Positions 38,599-47,129 of a stretch of DNA of 49,185 nucleotides are shown here, piece by piece (the first letter of the stretch is position 1; each line of letters opens with the position of its first letter). The translations under genes and the position numbers were made by a program. The notes under the pieces were generated by a model, which made no database searches, was not told the DNA's origin, and saw only the letters and a program-made list of their open reading frames with translations. This DNA comes from Chlamydiota bacterium (GTDB lineage Bacteria > Chlamydiota > Chlamydiia > Chlamydiales > Parachlamydiaceae): positions 1 to 49,185 of the forward strand of contig JABDEI010000002.1 in assembly GCA_013287145.1 (NCBI GenBank). The letters run 5' to 3'.

Positions 38599-39534
38599 TA
38601 TTTTTCTCCTGTTTGGTCATAAAAAGGATGTGCGTTATCCGTGCTGGCATTAAGAAGATTGCTCACTAAATCATATGTCAATGAGTAACGGTTAATATCG
38701 GGTGGGAGATAATTTTCTAGATCATAGGGTAGAAAAATTTGATGAGTGAGCGACCAATCTAATAGTTTCTTAATGCCTGATCTACGGATGATCATGGAAT
38801 GGGTGGCAAATCTAGCGGAGATTCTTTGAAAATCGGGGCTGATTTTTGTTCTGACGGTATAACGGGGGGGCATACCTGGCCTCAAGGCTGCAGTCCATGT
38901 CGGGGCGTTCAGCAGCACCGGAAGCAATGAGATATTCACCTTCAGCCACTCGATAATCTTGGTCGGTAAAGAGGACATCCCAATTTTCTTTGCCGATGAA
39001 CGCATCGAGCTTGTCGATTAAAGCAGGGATAATCCTGGGGTCGCTGATCACTGTGATATCATCTTCCATGACCCATATGGTTTCATAGTTAGAGTCCCAA
39101 GCATCTTTTAGAACAGAAATATGGCTAAGCGCACAGCCCAGAGTCCCTTTAGCCATACCCTGGGTGAAATAAGCTCTGCCAATTTTGCTCATATATTCAT
39201 GAAGAGGCTCTCCATTCATTTCCGTGGGGTAGCAAGTAGCAAAAAGCTGTTCCATGCCCACAGCACACTTTAAGCCTATATCATTGATGGCTTCGAGTGA
39301 CAATTCCCAGCCATTTACTGCTGAAAAGCGATAAGGGAAGATGCCGTAATGATGTAATTCAGCGGATGCTTGCGCAAATTTTTCAGGCCTTTTATCGAGG
39401 TTGATCATATAGATGAAATCGATATTTCGAATCTGATGAATATCGGATTTTCCCTCTGTTTTTTTGAGATGATCAACCAAATCAGCATGCACGAAGTTAC
39501 AAAAAAAGAGCGCCGTTAAAAAAAAACGCATCAT
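38598..39534 (-). CDS. GT25 glycosyltransferase, frame broken at a C7 tract
   Basis: The first frame (39534 to 38812) encodes a signal peptide and most of a GT25 domain: IDFIYMINLDKRPEKF, FSAVNGW, LGCALSHISVL and the metal motif VMEDD. The second frame (to 38598) supplies the end, RFATHSMIIRRSGIKKLLDW and YDQTGEK. The switch falls at seven Cs (G7 on the plus strand, 38864-38870); six or nine would join the frames into a protein of about 311 residues, the length of its paralogues. GT25 covers bacterial LOS galactosyltransferases and animal collagen galactosyltransferases. As written, the product loses its C-terminus. Confidence 0.8.
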
Positions 39535-40472
39535 TACTTATCTAGATATGTGGGTGATCCATTATCAGAGTCTCCCCCGTGAATATTGGTAACGATATCT
39601 TTATTGCACGCATAAATGTTAATTCCGGGCACAAGAAAATAATCGATGTCATAGGGAAAGTAGACTTTATATGTTATAAAGAAGTCTAAAAGCTTCTTTA
39701 TTCCGGATCTGTTAATAATCATGGATGCCGAACCAAAACGCATTCCAATCTTGGTGAGATCGGCATTAAGAGGCGTTCTTCTAAGGTAGTAATCAAGCGG
39801 CTGGAGATGTACAAGCGGTCTTGGACGAATTACTGTGCAAGGAACAGGTTTTCCATCCCCACCTTTGATTTCATTATCAGTGAATAGTATGTCCCAATCG
39901 GGAGCTTGGCGATTCAAGCCATTAAGTAAAAAAGAGAGCTCACGCGGATTGCTGATCACTTTGATATCATCTTCCATGATCCAAATAGTCTTGTACCCGG
40001 AGTCATAGGCATCCTGAAGGATAGACAAATGGCTCAAAAGGCATCCGATTGCACCGCGTGATAGGGAATGGCAATAGTAAGCGACCCCTTCTTCCTTCAT
40101 GATTTCGAAGCTCATATATTCTTTATTGTCAACATGGCGATAAACGGAACAAATAGGGCCCTTTGGCATCCAAGAATCGTAGACGATTCCTAATTCATCG
40201 AGGGCTTCGAATGGCAATTTCCAGCCATTGACGGCAGAAAAGCGATAGGGATGTATGCCAAAAGGCTCAAGAGCCTTCATGGTACGCAGATATCTCTCAG
40301 GCCTCGGATCGAGATTAATCACATAAATGAAATCGATATTTCCGATACCGTTGGGCTCTGGTTTGTTTTCAGCTTTCTTGAAATATTTTTCAATTCCGGC
40401 ATCCAAAGTACAAAAACAGGAAGAAAAAAACAGTAAACAAAGAAATATATTAATTTTCGACAAAGCTTTCAT
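39534..40472 (-). CDS. GT25 glycosyltransferase with signal peptide
   Basis: The intact 312-residue GT25 has a signal peptide (about 1-22), IDFIYVINLDPRPERYLRTM, YRFSAVNGWKLP, GAIGCLLSHLSILQDAY and the donor/metal motif IWIMEDDI. The end GGDSDNGSPTY is shared with the third copy. It is collinear with the GT25 at 41263 and must come from duplication. It abuts the FkbM gene before it and overlaps the next GT25 start by one base. It probably transfers a hexose to a surface glycan or protein. Confidence 0.85.
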   Translation of the reverse strand: MKALSKINIFLCLLFFSSCFCTLDAGIEKYFKKAENKPEPNGIGNIDFIYVINLDPRPERYLRTMKALEPFGIHPYRFSAVNGWKLPFEALDELGIVYDSWMPKGPICSVYRHVDNKEYMSFEIMKEEGVAYYCHSLSRGAIGCLLSHLSILQDAYDSGYKTIWIMEDDIKVISNPRELSFLLNGLNRQAPDWDILFTDNEIKGGDGKPVPCTVIRPRPLVHLQPLDYYLRRTPLNADLTKIGMRFGSASMIINRSGIKKLLDFFITYKVYFPYDIDYFLVPGINIYACNKDIVTNIHGGDSDNGSPTYLDK

Positions 40473-41273
40473 TTAATACTCCAAATACATTCCTAAAGAC
40501 AATTTAAAATAAGCGTCAAATAATTCACGGCTCAAAAAAATCGCATGTCCTATTATTCCAGGTTGATACCGATGGGAAAGCAAGACAAAATTAGATTTTT
40601 CTAGAAATTCTTTTAATGCGGGATAATTCGTCATCCCCAATCGATGTGGATGGATGTAAGTCTTTATATACAGAATTTTTACCTTCTTCAATATATTAGG
40701 AGAGTTCTTAAGCACACCATATTCCGCTCCTTCAACTTCAAGCCGTAAAAGGTCTATTGTGTCGATCTGATTCTCTTTGCACCATGCATCCAAAGTTACG
40801 CAAGGAACCTCTATCTGAGGGCCTTTGCAAAAGATCTCCATCCCCTTTTTAAGAGGTAGCAAGGAACTAGCGTATCCGTACGCGGGTTCATTATTGTTTG
40901 GCCCAAGACAGATATTGAATAACGCCGACCCATTATAACTACTGAGAGCAAGGCTATGAAGTTCGACATTAGTAACTTGAGCTTCAGCGACATTCTTCTC
41001 TAATTCTTTGAAGCCATTCGGATCGGGCTCGAAGGCGATAATGCGGCCATTGGGCCAAATTTTTGCCGCCCTCACCGTATCTTGACCACGAAAAGCCCCT
41101 GCTTCAAGGATGACCGGGTTGTAAGGGAGGAATTGCGGCAGCCAGTTTAAATCGATTGCATTATAGCTACTGAATAAATTGATCCCTTCATAATGATCTG
41201 CTCTTAACAACGCGAAGTTGAAAAGAACGAGATAAAAACAAAAATAAAGCGTTTTTAGGCAATTATTTTTCAT
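40473..41273 (-). CDS. FkbM-type methyltransferase with signal peptide
   Basis: From the ATG at 41273 the product has 266 residues: signal peptide (MKNNCLKTLYFCFYLVLFNF), SAM motif PVILEAGAFRGQDT, post-motif IIAFEPDP and the FkbM signature TIDLLRLEVEGAEYGVL. FkbM proteins O-methylate sugars or polyketides. The chosen start overlaps the GT25 stop by 11 bases and follows GGAAG; a start at 41309 would add 12 residues before the signal peptide. It forms a duplicated FkbM-GT25 cassette with its neighbours. Confidence 0.85.
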   Translation of the reverse strand: MKNNCLKTLYFCFYLVLFNFALLRADHYEGINLFSSYNAIDLNWLPQFLPYNPVILEAGAFRGQDTVRAAKIWPNGRIIAFEPDPNGFKELEKNVAEAQVTNVELHSLALSSYNGSALFNICLGPNNNEPAYGYASSLLPLKKGMEIFCKGPQIEVPCVTLDAWCKENQIDTIDLLRLEVEGAEYGVLKNSPNILKKVKILYIKTYIHPHRLGMTNYPALKEFLEKSNFVLLSHRYQPGIIGHAIFLSRELFDAYFKLSLGMYLEY

Positions 41274-42195
41274 ACGTTGGACTTCCATTATCTGATATGC
41301 CTCCAGCAATAGTTGTTACGATATCTCTTGTACAGGCATATAACTTAATGCCCGGCGGAAAGAAATATTCCATGTCGTAAGGAAAGAAAAGATGATAAGT
41401 CTTAAAGTAGTTCAATAGTTTTTCTACCCCGGATCGCCTTATAATCATTGAATAAGCCCCGAAACGCAGTCCAAGCTTCACAATATCTGCATTGACATAC
41501 TGGCGTTGATAGTAATAATCGAGATCTTGGTATTGAAAATTTGGCCTAGGACGTATCCCCCCACAATAGAAGCGGCTCCCATCTGCACCTTTGGTCTCAT
41601 CATCGGTAAAAAACACATCCCAGCCTGGTGCAAGACGATCTAATTGGTCGATTAAATCTGAGATGATATGAGGATCCTCAACTACTCGGATGTCATCTTC
41701 CATCACCCAAATCGTTTGATAACCCGAGTTATAGGCATCTTGTAATACTGAAATATGACTCAAGAGGCATCCGATAGCGCCGCGCGATAGAGAGTGGCAA
41801 TAATAGGCAATGCCCTCTTCCTTCATCACCTCAAAACTCATGATCTCTTTGCCATTGACGTGGCGGAAGACAGAGCAAATCGGTCCGTGGGGCGTACCTG
41901 GTTGATAATTGGTGCCTAGATCGTCTATCGCATCAAAACTCAATTCCCACCCATTGACCGCAGAAAAGCGATAGGGGTAAACTCCATAGGGCTCAAGAGC
42001 TCTCATGGTATTTGCATACTTTTCTGGACGTTTGTCTAAATTGATCATGTATATAAAATCAATATTAGGCATTTTATGCAGGCCCATTTTATATTCTGCA
42101 GGCTTCAAATATTTTTCCAAAATGCTTGGATAATCTTTTGCTTCTGCAAATTGAAAAAAGGCTAAGGAAAGGATGAAAATCACAGCTTTTATCAT
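41263..42195 (-). CDS. GT25 glycosyltransferase with signal peptide
   Basis: From the ATG at 42195 the 310-residue protein has a signal peptide (MIKAVIFILSLAFFQFAEA) and a complete GT25 domain: IDFIYMINLDKRPEKYANTM, FSAVNGWELS, GAIGCLLSHISVLQDAY, WVMEDDI and the C-terminal RFGAYSMIIRRSGVEKLL. The start overlaps the preceding stop as ATGA, so 42231 (12 more residues) is less likely. It is closest to the GT25 at 39534. The protein would need an activated sugar wherever it acts. Confidence 0.85.
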   Translation of the reverse strand: MIKAVIFILSLAFFQFAEAKDYPSILEKYLKPAEYKMGLHKMPNIDFIYMINLDKRPEKYANTMRALEPYGVYPYRFSAVNGWELSFDAIDDLGTNYQPGTPHGPICSVFRHVNGKEIMSFEVMKEEGIAYYCHSLSRGAIGCLLSHISVLQDAYNSGYQTIWVMEDDIRVVEDPHIISDLIDQLDRLAPGWDVFFTDDETKGADGSRFYCGGIRPRPNFQYQDLDYYYQRQYVNADIVKLGLRFGAYSMIIRRSGVEKLLNYFKTYHLFFPYDMEYFFPPGIKLYACTRDIVTTIAGGISDNGSPTYEK

Positions 42196-42998
42196 GGATA
42201 AATCAAGCCTCCTAAACCTAACCCCAAGCATTTGACAAAGTAGGCATCATACATCTCTTGACTGACATAAACAGCAACTCCTCTTTCACCTTGTTCATAC
42301 CAATGCATAAGAGGAACAAATTGAGACCTTGTAAGGAAGTCTTTTACAAAAAAGTAGTTGCACATATCGACTCGATAGGGTCGAAAGAAACTTTGTAAAA
42401 TAATGATCTTGGTATTTTTTAAAATCCTGGAAGATCCTTCCAGAACTTTCAGTTCGAGTCCTTCAAGCTCTAAACTGAGAATGTCGATGCTCTCGATCTG
42501 ATTTTGCTCACACCAATCATCGAATACCACACAAGGGACTCGAAGCTGGGGTCCCTGATAGTAAGATTGCATCTCCTCTGTAGCAGGAAGCAGAGAACTT
42601 TCTTGCTCATTGGCCTCAGAAAGGTATAGCGTCGCCTTGCCGTTATAATTATTAAGGGCTAAGTTATATAAGTGTACTCTCTCCAACTTTTCATCAATAA
42701 CACGTTGTTGAAGTTCTATGAAAGCCATCGGGTTAGGTTCAAAAGCAATCAGATAGCGGTAGTACGGCCAGACTTTTGTGGCATAGACAGTCTGCTTTCC
42801 TTTATAGGCGCCTGCTTCAACAATGACTGGATTATATGGAAGAAATTGGACTAAAGCATTTAAGTCAACTTTCCCATAATTTTGAAATGTCTGTGTTCCC
42901 TCATAATAGATCACGGCATCTAAACGAAAGGAAAGGGCTACGAGCCCAAGACACAAGCCACAAGCCTTCAACAGAGACATCATCTTATTTTTCTTCAT
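42192..42998 (-). CDS. FkbM-type methyltransferase with signal peptide
   Basis: From the ATG at 42998 the product has 268 residues: hydrophobic leader (MMSLLKACGLCLGLVALSF), SAM motif PVIVEAGAYKGKQT, LIAFEPNP and the FkbM segment SIDILSLELEGLELKVLEG. It aligns over its full length with the FkbM protein at 40473. The start overlaps the previous gene by 14 bases, in the same manner as the other copy. The ATG at 43049 would add a 17-residue segment read inside the upstream gene. Confidence 0.85.
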   Translation of the reverse strand: MKKNKMMSLLKACGLCLGLVALSFRLDAVIYYEGTQTFQNYGKVDLNALVQFLPYNPVIVEAGAYKGKQTVYATKVWPYYRYLIAFEPNPMAFIELQQRVIDEKLERVHLYNLALNNYNGKATLYLSEANEQESSLLPATEEMQSYYQGPQLRVPCVVFDDWCEQNQIESIDILSLELEGLELKVLEGSSRILKNTKIIILQSFFRPYRVDMCNYFFVKDFLTRSQFVPLMHWYEQGERGVAVYVSQEMYDAYFVKCLGLGLGGLIYP

Positions 42999-43689
42999 AA
43001 TACCAAAACCATCCATCTTCATGCACAATGAGATTGTTTTCAAAGGCAAACCGATCCACAGCGCGCTTTACAGAAGACTCATACCCCCAGTTATAATCAT
43101 CTCCGCATAAAACACCATGGCCTTTGACAAAAGGAAACCACAATGTTATGTCCGTATACACTCCGTTATAATCATGGGTGGCATCTATATAAACCAGGTC
43201 GGGGTGAATCGTCAGAGTCGCCGCTGCTTCAGCACTCGACATACGCAATGGTATAATTTTATGGGTTAAACCGGCATGAATCACATTGGAAAGGAATTGA
43301 CGATACAGATTAGCCATATCAAAGGGGCTATTATCTTCATTGGGCGATCCCAGCCAATGATCGACAGCAAACACAATACCATCTTTTGGAATAGTCTCTG
43401 CAATATGCCGCGTGGATAAACCAAGCCATGAACCCACTTCAATGACGACTTTGGCATTTGTGCTTTTGAGCAAGAATTCCATCGATGGTCCATTGGCATA
43501 CCAGCCCTGTCCACTAAAAGGAAGTAGATCCACGGTATCATACGGGGGCGGCAACTTTTCATTTGCCCACGAAAAGCAGGGAACCATCAGACAGATTAGA
43601 AACATTATTTTTTTCAAATGATAATGTTTTGGATAAAAGGTATACGCTTTAAGACTCGTCCTACAGACGGATACAAATATGTTTTTCAT
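42985..43689 (-). CDS. SAM-dependent methyltransferase, first gene of the glycan operon
   Basis: The 234-residue protein has a class I methyltransferase core: KVVIEVGSWLGLSTRHIAE, VFAVDHWLGSP, and PDLVYIDATHDYNGVYTDI. A hydrophobic leader (IMFLICLMVPCFSWA, 28-42) is preceded by a basic 27-residue stretch. AGAGGT six bases before the ATG at 43689 supports the long form; the Met at 43605 would give a standard signal peptide. It resembles the Methyltransf_24 proteins in the window but is more distant. It heads the operon that runs to 36087. Confidence 0.8.
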   Translation of the reverse strand: MKNIFVSVCRTSLKAYTFYPKHYHLKKIMFLICLMVPCFSWANEKLPPPYDTVDLLPFSGQGWYANGPSMEFLLKSTNAKVVIEVGSWLGLSTRHIAETIPKDGIVFAVDHWLGSPNEDNSPFDMANLYRQFLSNVIHAGLTHKIIPLRMSSAEAAATLTIHPDLVYIDATHDYNGVYTDITLWFPFVKGHGVLCGDDYNWGYESSVKRAVDRFAFENNLIVHEDGWFWYYEEK

Positions 43690-43853
43690 CTTATACCTCT
43701 AGCTCTAAATTCAGAATAGGAATGAGATATCAAACTATTTTGTTTTTGGCAAAGAGAATCAAATCAAAACTATAATTATTGAAAAAAAACCTTGCAAAGA
43801 TTTTTTTTAGAACTTATAAAAAGCCCTTTTGTAAATTACTGCAACCTAGAATT

Positions 43854-43897
43854 TATACTGCGGTCGGCTTGTAACTTGGAATTTTGACCGCAGTATA
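43854..43897. promoter_or_regulatory. Inverted repeat between the divergent methylation/glycan operons
   Basis: TATACTGCGGTC (43854-43865) and GACCGCAGTATA (43886-43897) are perfect inverted repeats 25 bases before the rightward gene. It may be an operator or a leader hairpin. Confidence 0.5.
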
Positions 43898-43922
43898 GCC
43901 AAATACTAAGAGAGAAATATAT

Positions 43923-44621
43923 ATGGGAGATGTTTACAAGGAAAGCCCTCAAGCACCGTCACACTTTGAACATCAAATTACCATTGATAAAAGGGAGTTT
44001 CCGTCGTGGGTTAAGCAGAACGCTTTTTATATGATGAATCAGCTTGAAGGTTGGTGCTCTTATGAAAAAGCCGCTGTCCTCATCGATATCATTCTCAAAT
44101 TAAAACCTGAAATCGTCGTTGAAATAGGAGTCTACGGGGGTAAATCGCTTGTGCCGATGGCCTTTGCTCTTGAAGTAAATAATAAGGGCCACATATATGG
44201 TGTAGATCCCTGGGAGACCAGCGAATCTCTCAAAGGAGTAAACAATGCCTCCAGTGAATACTTCTGGGGCGTTTATGTAAATCACATGGCAGTATTTCAA
44301 GGCTTGCGGACTAAGATTCAGCAATTCAACCTTGATCACAGGATTTCTTTAATTAAATCATCTTCTGAACGAGCTTCTCCGATTGCAAATATCGATATTT
44401 TGCATATCGATGGGAATCATTCTGCCGAGGCCTCTTACCTCGATGTTACCAAATGGGCACCTCTTGTAAAAACAGGAGGGCTGATTATTTTAGACGATCT
44501 CACTTGGTTTGAAGGGAACGCTTATACTCAAGCTAAATCTATTGAATGGTTAAATACTCACTGTGCAAAAATCGCAGAATTTCAGGGGTCAAACGTTTGG
44601 GGAATGTGGAGGAAACTATGA
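43923..44621 (+). CDS. Class I SAM methyltransferase (Methyltransf_24 type), no signal peptide
   Basis: The 232-residue protein is a close paralogue of the one at 28565: QNAFYMMNQLEGWCS, IVVEIGVYGGKSL (SAM site), YGVDPWE and ILHIDGNHSAEASYLDV. Like that copy it has no signal peptide, whereas the next gene does. It opens a three-gene rightward operon. The two signal-less copies could act in the cytosol on nucleotide-linked sugars, and the others elsewhere; this is inference. Confidence 0.85.
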   Translation: MGDVYKESPQAPSHFEHQITIDKREFPSWVKQNAFYMMNQLEGWCSYEKAAVLIDIILKLKPEIVVEIGVYGGKSLVPMAFALEVNNKGHIYGVDPWETSESLKGVNNASSEYFWGVYVNHMAVFQGLRTKIQQFNLDHRISLIKSSSERASPIANIDILHIDGNHSAEASYLDVTKWAPLVKTGGLIILDDLTWFEGNAYTQAKSIEWLNTHCAKIAEFQGSNVWGMWRKL

Positions 44622-45295
44622 AAAAAGCAATAACATATTTTTTACTATTTACTGCACTTTCTTCTTTTTCTACTGATTCGGCAGATAAACAATTGAAACA
44701 AACGGTTTGCAATGCTCTTCCGTTAATATCTGGATGGTGCTCCCAAGAAAAAGCTCTAAATTTTGTTGATCTAGTTCTGGAAGTAAAGCCGCAAGTATGT
44801 GTAGACATAGGAACATTCGGAGGCTCCTCGCTTTTTCCTGTCGCCTCAACTTTAAAATTTTTAAAACAGGGTTTCGTTATCGGCATAGATCCTTGGGATA
44901 AGACCGAGAACCTCCGAAATTTTGATCCAGTGTCCGATCAAATCAATGCAATCTGGTGGTCTACTATAAATTTTGATTCTATCTACAATTCTTACAATGC
45001 GATGATAAGTAACTATGGTCTAACAGATTATTGTATTACCTTAAAAATGACTTCAGAAAAAGCTGCCGCCCAAATCGAACATATCGACATATTATACATC
45101 GATGGCGGCCATAGTGAAGCTGCCTTCACGACAGATGTCTTACTTTTCCTTCCTAAAGTGCGCAGGGGTGGTTATATATGGTTGAATGATACTTTATGGG
45201 AACAAGCTCAATACGCTATTGAACTTTTATTGCTTCAATGTGAAGTAATTAAATTAATTGACAACGGAAACTGCATTTTATTTAGAAAGATATAA
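44618..45295 (+). CDS. Class I SAM methyltransferase (Methyltransf_24 type) with signal peptide
   Basis: From the ATG at 44618 the product has 225 residues: signal peptide (MKKAITYFLLFTALSSFS), SAM motif VCVDIGTFGGSSLFP, IGIDPWD, and ILYIDGGHSEAAFTTDV. The start overlaps the previous stop as ATGA and follows GGAGG, so the ORF start at 44546 is rejected. It is a paralogue of the gene just before it, to which a signal peptide has been added or from which it was lost. The NGNCILFRK end matches the family. Confidence 0.85.
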   Translation: MKKAITYFLLFTALSSFSTDSADKQLKQTVCNALPLISGWCSQEKALNFVDLVLEVKPQVCVDIGTFGGSSLFPVASTLKFLKQGFVIGIDPWDKTENLRNFDPVSDQINAIWWSTINFDSIYNSYNAMISNYGLTDYCITLKMTSEKAAAQIEHIDILYIDGGHSEAAFTTDVLLFLPKVRRGGYIWLNDTLWEQAQYAIELLLLQCEVIKLIDNGNCILFRKI

Positions 45296-45303
45296 GGATA
45301 ATT

Positions 45304-46086
45304 ATGACTAAAAAATCATTAATTTCATTTTTATTACTTGCTGTTTATTTATTTTCTTTGTCAGCAGATGAAGTTGATTTAAACGAATACGAATTATCGT
45401 TATATAGTCAAAATGGGGAAGATGGAGTTATTGCTAAAATCATGAATTTGATCGAGCCAACCTCTCGATTTTGCGTCGAATTTGGAGCTTTTGATGGCAT
45501 TACAACCAGCAACACCTATCTTCTTAGATTACAAGGATGGCAAGCGGTTTTATTGGACCGTATGTATGAGATGAAAGAATACAATCTTTTCAAAGAATTT
45601 ATCACCGCTGAGAACATTACAAGTCTCTTCGATAAGTATGCCGTTCCTTTCGATTTGGATTTATTGTCCATCGATATCGACTATAATGACTTTTATGTTT
45701 GGAAAGAACTGGATATGAAATATCAGCCGGCTGTGGTTGTCATAGAGTATAATGCGACTCATCTACCCTCCGAAGATAAAGTTGTGAAATACCAACCCTA
45801 TTTTTGTGGTGGAGGCTCTAATTATTTTGGTGCAAGCATCCTTGCCATGTATAATTTAGGAAGAAGCAAAGGCTACTCTTTAGTTTATGCCGATCAAAAT
45901 GGCGTGAATCTATTCTTTATTCGCGATGATATACTCAGAGATAAGCATCTTCATTTCAAAAATATCAATGATGTCGATAAGTTATATCGTCGACCAACAT
46001 ATGGAAATGGCCCTAACAATGGTCATCCGGCAGATGCTAAAAATCGTAGTTATTTGACCTCTATAGAACTTTTAAATGAACTTTAA
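45304..46086 (+). CDS. FkbM-like methyltransferase with signal peptide
   Basis: The 260-residue protein has a signal peptide (1-21), then YSQNGEDGVIAKIMNLI, the SAM-type motif FCVEFGAFDGITTSNTYLL, GWQAVLLDRMYE, and DLLSIDIDYNDFYVWKEL. This pattern is seen in FkbM-like proteins of uncertain function, and the usual FkbM LEVEG is replaced by DIDYN. It is nine bases behind the previous gene. Its stop overlaps the convergent toxin gene by four bases. Confidence 0.75.
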   Translation: MTKKSLISFLLLAVYLFSLSADEVDLNEYELSLYSQNGEDGVIAKIMNLIEPTSRFCVEFGAFDGITTSNTYLLRLQGWQAVLLDRMYEMKEYNLFKEFITAENITSLFDKYAVPFDLDLLSIDIDYNDFYVWKELDMKYQPAVVVIEYNATHLPSEDKVVKYQPYFCGGGSNYFGASILAMYNLGRSKGYSLVYADQNGVNLFFIRDDILRDKHLHFKNINDVDKLYRRPTYGNGPNNGHPADAKNRSYLTSIELLNEL

Positions 46087-46382
46087 GGATGCAAGACAAT
46101 TGCAACGATTGTAATTTCATTCTTTTTTGGACCATAATACCAGAATATCCGATAAGCGCCTGGAGTTTTATTCTGCGCATATGATTCAAAAACTTTCTCG
46201 CCATCTGGTCCTTCTAAACTACTGAATTCGTGGGTATTCAATGAAGGATGCCGTAAATTCGTTTCCATAAAGGCGAGAGTTTTGCAAATAGCTTTAAAAG
46301 CAGATTGTTTATCTTTAGAACTCTCTAATTTTTGAAATTGCTCTTTCGCGTCATCGTTGAATATCAGTCTAAAGATCATCAT
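46083..46382 (-). CDS. RelE/HigB-like toxin
   Basis: The 99-residue protein fits small RelE-superfamily toxins: an N-terminal FRLIFNDDAKEQFQKLE helix start, a central SLEGPDGEKVFESYAQN and the strand pair PGAYRIFWYYGPKKNEITIVAIVLHP. These ribonucleases cut mRNA at the ribosome. The basic residues usually needed for catalysis cannot be assigned here. It overlaps the antitoxin gene by 14 bases, the standard arrangement. Confidence 0.7.
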   Translation of the reverse strand: MMIFRLIFNDDAKEQFQKLESSKDKQSAFKAICKTLAFMETNLRHPSLNTHEFSSLEGPDGEKVFESYAQNKTPGAYRIFWYYGPKKNEITIVAIVLHP

Positions 46383-46665
46383 TTTTATCTAAGTGTTTTG
46401 CGAATGAACCCAAATAGTGTTTTCCCTTTTTCTTCAACCCCTCTTGTACAGTCTTTAAGGCCTTAGGGTTTTTATGCAACCAGAGCTCATGAGCGGGTAT
46501 TTCTGCCATTGGCTCAAGAATAATTTTATCGCCTTCTGTATACGCTCTAAATGAACAGATTTCATAATCGGGCAATAGTTTAGCTAGACTTATGCGCTTT
46601 CTTGCATCCAGCGTTAATCTGAGTTCATTTTTATGATGTTCTTTTGTCCGCTTGTTTAATGTCAT
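46369..46665 (-). CDS. AbrB-like antitoxin
   Basis: The 98-residue protein has an AbrB/SpoVT-type swapped-hairpin region (LRLTLDARKRISLAKLLPDY, then AYTEGDKIILEPMAEIPAHE), with a C-terminal helical tail (ALKTVQEGLKKKGKHYLGSF) suited to bind the toxin. It should repress its own promoter. The gene precedes the toxin gene and shares its promoter. Confidence 0.7.
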   Translation of the reverse strand: MTLNKRTKEHHKNELRLTLDARKRISLAKLLPDYEICSFRAYTEGDKIILEPMAEIPAHELWLHKNPKALKTVQEGLKKKGKHYLGSFAKHLDKNDDL

Positions 46666-46692
46666 ATAAAACCCTTTGGTTCTGATAATCTT

Positions 46693-46721
46693 ATTATATG
46701 GGAATAAGCTAAATGCGTCAA
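46693..46721 (-). promoter_or_regulatory. Promoter of the toxin-antitoxin operon
   Basis: On the minus strand TTGACG (46716-46721) and a perfect TATAAT (46693-46698) are 17 bases apart. The predicted transcript starts about 20 bases before the antitoxin ATG at 46665. Confidence 0.7.
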
Positions 46722-46760
46722 TGAAACAAATGCTTCATTGAAACAATGGTCTATTGAAAC
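46720..46760. repeat. Three TGAAAC direct repeats beside the toxin-antitoxin promoter
   Basis: A(A/T)TGAAAC occurs at 46720-46727, 46737-46744 and 46753-46760, at 16-17 base spacing. The first copy overlaps the -35 element. This fits a repressor site read on one face of the helix. Confidence 0.45.
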
Positions 46761-46790
46761 GGATTAACCACTTTGCCACTATTTACGAAC

Positions 46791-47051
46791 GACTTTGTTG
46801 CATAAATCTAGTGCCGTTCTTTCAGAACTCAATCCTTCCTCTGGATACCCAGGCCTCTCGCTACGCTTCGGCCTGGGCTATGACATGAAGGCCTTTCAGG
46901 CCATGAAATAGTGCATTAAAAAATGAGGGTTTTAATGGTCTGAAGGACCATCTTAACATAGCCCAGGCCGGAGCGCAGCGAGAGGCCTGGGAAAAAGGAT
47001 AAACAAAAGCTGAGTTCTGAAAGAACGGGATCAGATTTATGCAACAAAGTC
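46791..47051. mobile_element. 261-bp inverted element with IS5/IS903-like ends
   Basis: GACTTTGTTGCATAAATC (46791-46808) and its reverse complement (47034-47051) bound the element. Inside each end lies a copy of the gene tail seen at 13656-13877, arranged head to head (arms about 110 bp). No transposase is present. It looks like a MITE-type derivative of an insertion sequence. No clear target duplication is seen. The rest of the 46666-47129 gap holds the promoter and repeats above. Confidence 0.7.
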
Positions 47052-47129
47052 GAAATAAAATAAGAGTCTTGCAAGAAGTTATCATTTCTCAGTAATATCC
47101 TTGGGCAAAGTTTAAAGAGAGAAGGGTCA

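Noticed and set aside
46720-46760. Short direct repeats considered as a CRISPR array
   Set aside because: Only an 8-base unit repeated three times with 8-9 base gaps; no spacers or cas genes.
46861-47085. 74-residue minus-strand ORF through the inverted element
   Set aside because: It runs through both arms of a non-coding inverted repeat and lacks a ribosome site.
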